Of a stretch of DNA of 64,000 bases, positions 59,771-64,000 are shown one piece after another (position 1 is the stretch's first letter; every line of letters begins with the position of its first letter). A program made the translations under genes and the position numbers. Source of the stretch: Silene latifolia. Lineage: Eukaryota > Streptophyta > Magnoliopsida > Caryophyllales > Caryophyllaceae. The stretch spans positions 221,616,292 to 221,680,291 of the forward strand of contig NC_133534.1 in assembly GCF_048544455.1 (NCBI RefSeq). Direction: 5' to 3'. The notes under the pieces were generated by a model. It saw nothing but the letters and a program-made list of their open reading frames with translations, ran no database searches and was not told where the DNA came from.

Positions 59771-62063
59771 TTTTGAACTTTGAGATTTGAACCTTGACTT
59801 GGATCATCTATCCATAATGCGCAAAAAGTTTTCAAAATTTTGAAATTTTGAAATATCTGGCATTTTGAAATCGAACCTTGATGGGTGAGCATGAAATACG
59901 ACTCAGACACTCTGTATGACCCGTAAACAACGTGGGCGTAGCCCGCTACCGTAAAACAAAAAGGGAAAATAAAACCCTAAGTGTGCACGGGTTTTAATTC
60001 AATTATGGACTTGTTGGGGGTAAAAATGTAAATTGGCCATTCTGACGCCAAAAGATGAGAAACGGTAATCACAAGGTCGTCGGACTTGGGACGAAGATTT
60101 CGTATGGCATGGGCGTGCTCCCGAGGGCACATGGGAATCAAGATCACTTGGCATTGACAAGGTGGATTAAACTCACGGAGCAACAACGTTGGCTTCGCCC
60201 AGACACTAAACACAGACTGATTTTATGAGAACACTTAGACATCACACATGACTTTTGTTGGGAACATTCTGTCACTCTTCTCCTCGCCTCCTTTCTTTTC
60301 AGCGAGTTTTCATCATTTCTTGCCACCGCCTTCTTTCTTTACAGCGGGCTTTTACTATTTTTCTTCCACGCCTTCTTTCTTTTCAGCGGGTTTTTCATAT
60401 TTTCTGTTCCCAACACAAACCTACATCTATATGACTCGGCATCTTGGCCTAAATCGGTCGATAAAGCTCATTCTGAGACTAGACACTACTCATCTGAATC
60501 TATATCCTTATCTTAGCCTACATCGAGGGCTAAGACCGGCTCAAACAAAGGTGGCTTCATTTGGACTTGGTTAAGACCCGTAAGAAACCGACAAGATGAC
60601 AACTTAGTTGATGAGTGGATTGAATCCCTTGTTCAGAAGGACTGCCTACGTATTCGCGTGGAGCGAAATCAAATCCGACGTAGTTCGATCAAGGTGCATA
60701 AACTTGGCATTTTGATTGTGTGTACACACTCGAAGGTTTCACCTAAGGTATCATGTCATATCCCATTCTAGCCTGTAAAGTACCGTTAAATCCCGTGTTT
60801 GGGGTTAGGTGTAAAAGGCTTGGATCTTTTGGGATGTGGAGCTTGGTAATAAGAAGTTGGAATGGTTAACCATCATTCTGAAGGTTTGTTTTGTGGTGCT
60901 AAGGCCAAAAGATATGGCTGCTGATGTGGTTGGAATGGGTGTCTCGGGTTTGATGAACCACGAGTGCAAATGGGTTGAAAAATGATGTGGGTTCAAATTT
61001 CCATGCCTGGACCCTAAAGGCTGGGTGTAACAGCACAAGCGGAATGATTCTCAAAATTCCTGACTATCCCCTTGTAACCGTCTCAGGAAGGACTTAGAGG
61101 GTAAAGAGGTCACTACTTACGCTTTTAGGCTTCGCCCATTGAACTTCAACTATGGGTACTTGACTTGACTTCTGGCTTCCGTAACTTCGACATTCAACCA
61201 AAAAGCATTCCGCAATAACTTCAACATCTTTTTTTCTTTTTTCTTTTTTCTTTTTCTTTCATCTTTTTTCATTTTTCTTTTTTTCATTTTTTTCATTTTT
61301 CCAATTTTTCTCTTTTTCTCATTTTTCATTCTTTTCATATTTTTCTCTCTTCTATTCATTCTCTTAGTCATAAATGGATACACCTTGAAAACTGGGCTTC
61401 GCCAACTAATTTGGGTAGGAACTAACAATTCCTTGTTAGAACGGGTTGATATCTTCTCTCTTCGAGATGAGATGATTTTGTTGGGGAAAAGGCTTGCCTT
61501 CCATCATCGATAGGAGAAACAAGGAGCTAGTCCGAGTTTGTCATAGAATCATCTAAAAGCTTGTCACAAACATTGGTTCAGATGGAGGTTTTCTACCACC
61601 AGACATGGAATAGGTAAAGGAATCAAACACGGGATCCTAGTGTACCTTACATTTTGAAACAGGACATATTTCTACCCCAGGGATTCCTTTGAGTGTGTTG
61701 TGCGTTTTATCATGTTTCCGGAATGATTGAGGATTGAAAACAAGACATATTGGGAAACAAAACTGCAACTTTTTATTGGAACGACAAATGCTTAACAGAC
61801 TCGAAGGAACGATTCCCAGGACACACCCTAGGTCATTGCGGAACAAACGACTCAAATTCAAGAAAAGAAAGTCCTAGACTCGACTCGACTAAGATAAGAA
61901 AACAGATCCCGACTCATAATTTTCAAATCTAGTTTTGAGCTTTCTCTTGTTCAGTTGTCAGCTTAGATGCTCGGCTCTTGTCCTTGATCCCTGTGATGGT
62001 TTGCCTCCATCCCGAGGTAGTCCTCTGAGGATCTACGCCAGTGATAAAGGTTGGTGAACCGAA
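59771..62063. other. Retrotransposon interior, non-coding
   Basis: No pol motifs appear in any frame that I could read. Visible features are a three-copy 42-bp repeat (60283-60400, GCCTTCTTTCTTTTCAGCGGG) and a pyrimidine-rich tract at 61225-61345, whose Lys/Glu-rich minus frame is not a credible gene. Confidence 0.6.
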
Positions 62064-63370
62064 TTATCTTTTATTAACTTCGTTAATGAGAGGAGTACAT
62101 TCTAGAGCAAGACTCCCGACTTGAATTTCATTCTTCGGGTTTGGCAAGAATTCAGAGCAATCCACAAATATTTTCCCGATAAACACCCCTTTCAAGTGAC
62201 ATAGGCGGATAAGATGGGAATAATCGACATTGTCTTCGACAGAAACAAAGTTGGCGTGATCGCCAAATGGATTAGTGATGTTATTGGGTTTAACAGTTGG
62301 GATCGGGAGTGTTCCATTCTCGATCATGTCTTGAATTTCGTGCTTGATCGATAACACCTTTCAAGTATCATGGCCTTTCCCTTGGTGAAAGGCACAAAGA
62401 GGCATTTGGTTTATACCATTTACCTTGTTGATCGGCGGGAGGGTCCGGAGTTGGACCAATAGGCTTTGACTTTCCTTGGGCTATGAGCCTTTGGAGAGCA
62501 TATGTATAAGTGCATCCGATATCGGTGAATGCCCTAGGTGTTTGGCGCTGCGACTTCTTAGATTGCCCTTCTAAGAGATTGATGGCTTCATCAATATGGG
62601 TCGTTGCTGAGGCCTTGCCCTTAGACGATGAGGCCCCTTGGTACCCTTTCGGCATTTCAGCCTCTGCCATTCTGACATCATCTTCTACCTTTATCCCGAT
62701 TCTTATCAATTCTTTGAAAGAGCCAAAATTCTGGTATTTCAGAGCATTGCGGTAAATAGGTCGTAGATTCTTTACGAACTTATCTACCATTTCAACTTCG
62801 TCAGGCTTCTTGGCTAATTTCACGTTCTCAGCGCGCCATCTTGCAAGGAATTCAGTAAAGCCTTCTTTTTCTTTCTGTGTCATCACCTCCAATGTTCTTA
62901 TGTTGGTTTGAATCTCGACATTATCAGCATAGTGCTTGCAGAACTCCACCGTAATATCTTCGAAAGTGGGGAAGTTCTTAAGGTCCAGATTGTAGAACCA
63001 CGCCTTCGGTGTTCATCCGAGATTGAGCGAAAATTTGAGAGAGCATGTCGGGTACTCCCTTCAGTGCTAAGTACCCCTTATAGGCCTTAACATGGTGGAC
63101 TGGATCTTCTGTGCCCTTAAACTTTGGGATGTCAGTGAGTACCATGTTCGTGGGCAACTTATCCTGCACCGGGGCATAGGCCCTAGCATTCTCATAGTGA
63201 ATGTTCTTCCCCTGGGAGAGTTTCAAACGGTCTTCGATGAACTTGAACCGTTTCTCCAGATCAGTCAGAGGTGGAGGGGAATCTTCACCCAGCTTAGATT
63301 CGATTGCATCCATTCGGGTCATCATGAGGTTCACGGCCTCAGTGAGCTTGTTAACAAAGACATCTTCCAT
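62064..63370 (-). pseudogene. Tat/Ogre-like gag, frameshifted
   Basis: ATG at 63370 starts a coiled N-terminus (MEDVFVNKLTEAVNLMMTRM) and then the IPKFKGTEDPVHHVKAYKG region that opens the gag core. The frame is lost near 63000-63020, resumes by 62949 with FCKHYADNVEIQTNIRTLEV and FTEFLARWRAE, and breaks again near 62370. The last part, 62357-62064, continues the post-zinc-knuckle region (KHEIQDMIENGTLPIPTVKP). A CxFHxxxGHxT-like knuckle spans the last break. At least two indels and a stop make it non-functional. Confidence 0.85.
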
Positions 63371-64000
63371 TGCTTGACGTCGGGTTTTGGCGGCCTTTCT
63401 ACAAGAAAACCCGTCGAGTCAATATTTAAAGTAAGAGCCCCTGCACACTTAAGGACACGACCCCAACTTGACTCAAACAAAGACTCGACTTGAGATTGAC
63501 TAACCAGAGGTTCGACTCACGGTTGGATCTAGACCTTGGTTCATTTTAGACTCGACAAAACGACATGACTCAAACTGTCATAAATCGGTTATAAACCGGA
63601 CTTGGTGTGGCCAAACCCGTGATTGGACTAACATAGCCCATAGGTTCGGGTGAAACGCCCTAAATGGCCTAGCTTGGGCGTTTTTGTGGACTATCCTAGA
63701 CCAAAAGGTCGACCAACATGACTCAAGGCCCAAGAGGTGAGCTTGGGTGACCCAACAAGGTCGTGTTCTAGACTCTTAGAACGAAACACACCCGGCCTAA
63801 CACGGCCATGACCTGGACATGACTTGACGCATTTCATGCTTGGTTGAGGTTCGAGAGGCATTTTGGATTGGTTTTGAAAAAAAACGAAAGATTGATTCGA
63901 AAATGATATTTGAAATGGGCAGCATGCCGGCTATAAAAGCTCATTTTGGGCCGAACATTCTAGTCCTATTTGGGCAGCATTCCGCGTTTTTAAAACCATG
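63371..64000 (-). other. Retrotransposon leader between 5' LTR and gag
   Basis: Non-coding, with repeated GACTCGA/ACTTGG words. No primer-binding site was identified before the window ends. Confidence 0.5.

Larger units (their letters stand above)
55606..64000 (-). mobile_element. Tat/Ogre-like LTR retrotransposon, no pol, 5' end outside window
   Basis: Read on the minus strand: gag (63370 to 62064), a non-coding repeat-rich interior, polypurine tract (58838-58826), then the 3' LTR (58825-55606). No reverse transcriptase, RNase H or integrase motif is visible, so it is non-autonomous or internally deleted. The 5' LTR and primer site lie past 64000. The host bases before the LTR are GCAGT (55601-55605), the expected target duplication to look for on the far side. 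Confidence 0.85.

Noticed and set aside
61150-61428. Lys/Glu/Met-rich frame on the minus strand
   Set aside because: It is a by-product of a pyrimidine-rich tract in the retrotransposon interior.

Overview
This is nuclear DNA from a flowering plant, almost certainly a eudicot. The evidence is GT-AG introns, LTR retrotransposons primed by tRNA-Asp and initiator tRNA-Met, many MITEs, and AT-rich intergenic sequence. The transposon content would fit Caryophyllales, but that is an inference and nothing in the window proves it. Three host genes are supported, all on the minus strand; transposable elements fill most of the remainder.

Host genes. (1) 6210-9260 encodes a subfamily XII leucine-rich-repeat receptor kinase of the EFR/FLS2/XA21 type with a non-RD kinase. 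It reads as one 1016-codon frame only because a 90-nt intron (6584-6673) is in frame and stop-free; the spliced product is 986 aa. (2) 12613-23735 encodes a secreted GH1 beta-glucosidase/beta-mannosidase of the BGLU44 type. I reconstructed 11 exons whose phases all agree and give 507 aa with both catalytic glutamates. Its second intron is about 8.06 kb and packed with small DNA transposons. (3) 28081-32719 encodes a HIRAN-SNF2-RING DNA translocase/E3 ligase of the RAD5/HLTF (SMARCA3-like 1) type, with 4 exons and 869 aa.

Repeat layout. 1-4174 is the 5' part of a Ty3 element (Athila-like, minus strand) with LTR, tRNA-Asp primer site and frameshifted gag. 4.2-6.2 kb and 9.3-12.6 kb are intergenic with MITEs. 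32.9-35.6 kb is a mosaic of inverted repeats plus a stray primer site. 37497-39496 is a Tekay/Del-type LTR with its initiator-Met primer site. 39558-40756 is a Ty3 LTR cut by a CACTA end.

40.8-55.6 kb looks like one nested stack. A CACTA element starts at 40757 and seems to resume near 54955. Between these lie a foldback element (about 41.47-44.91 kb) containing a very large imperfect palindrome of 21-bp repeats, and two elements ending in GGATCCGGTGAGAAC-type inverted termini (44941-47541 and about 47660-54912), both bordered by TA microsatellites. The second of these holds a 136-bp tandem array into which a complete 1.9-kb CACTA derivative (51675-53566, 3-bp target duplication ATG) has inserted.

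55606 to the window end is a Tat/Ogre-like LTR retrotransposon on the minus strand: a 3.2-kb 3' LTR, polypurine tract, a repeat-rich internal region without pol, and a broken gag. Its 5' LTR lies outside the window.

The host genes do not form an obvious pathway. No new enzymatic or defence system is evident. The most unusual content is the nested, gene-capturing and palindromic transposon structure and the transposon-laden BGLU44 intron. All homology calls are from reading motifs; no database search was possible.
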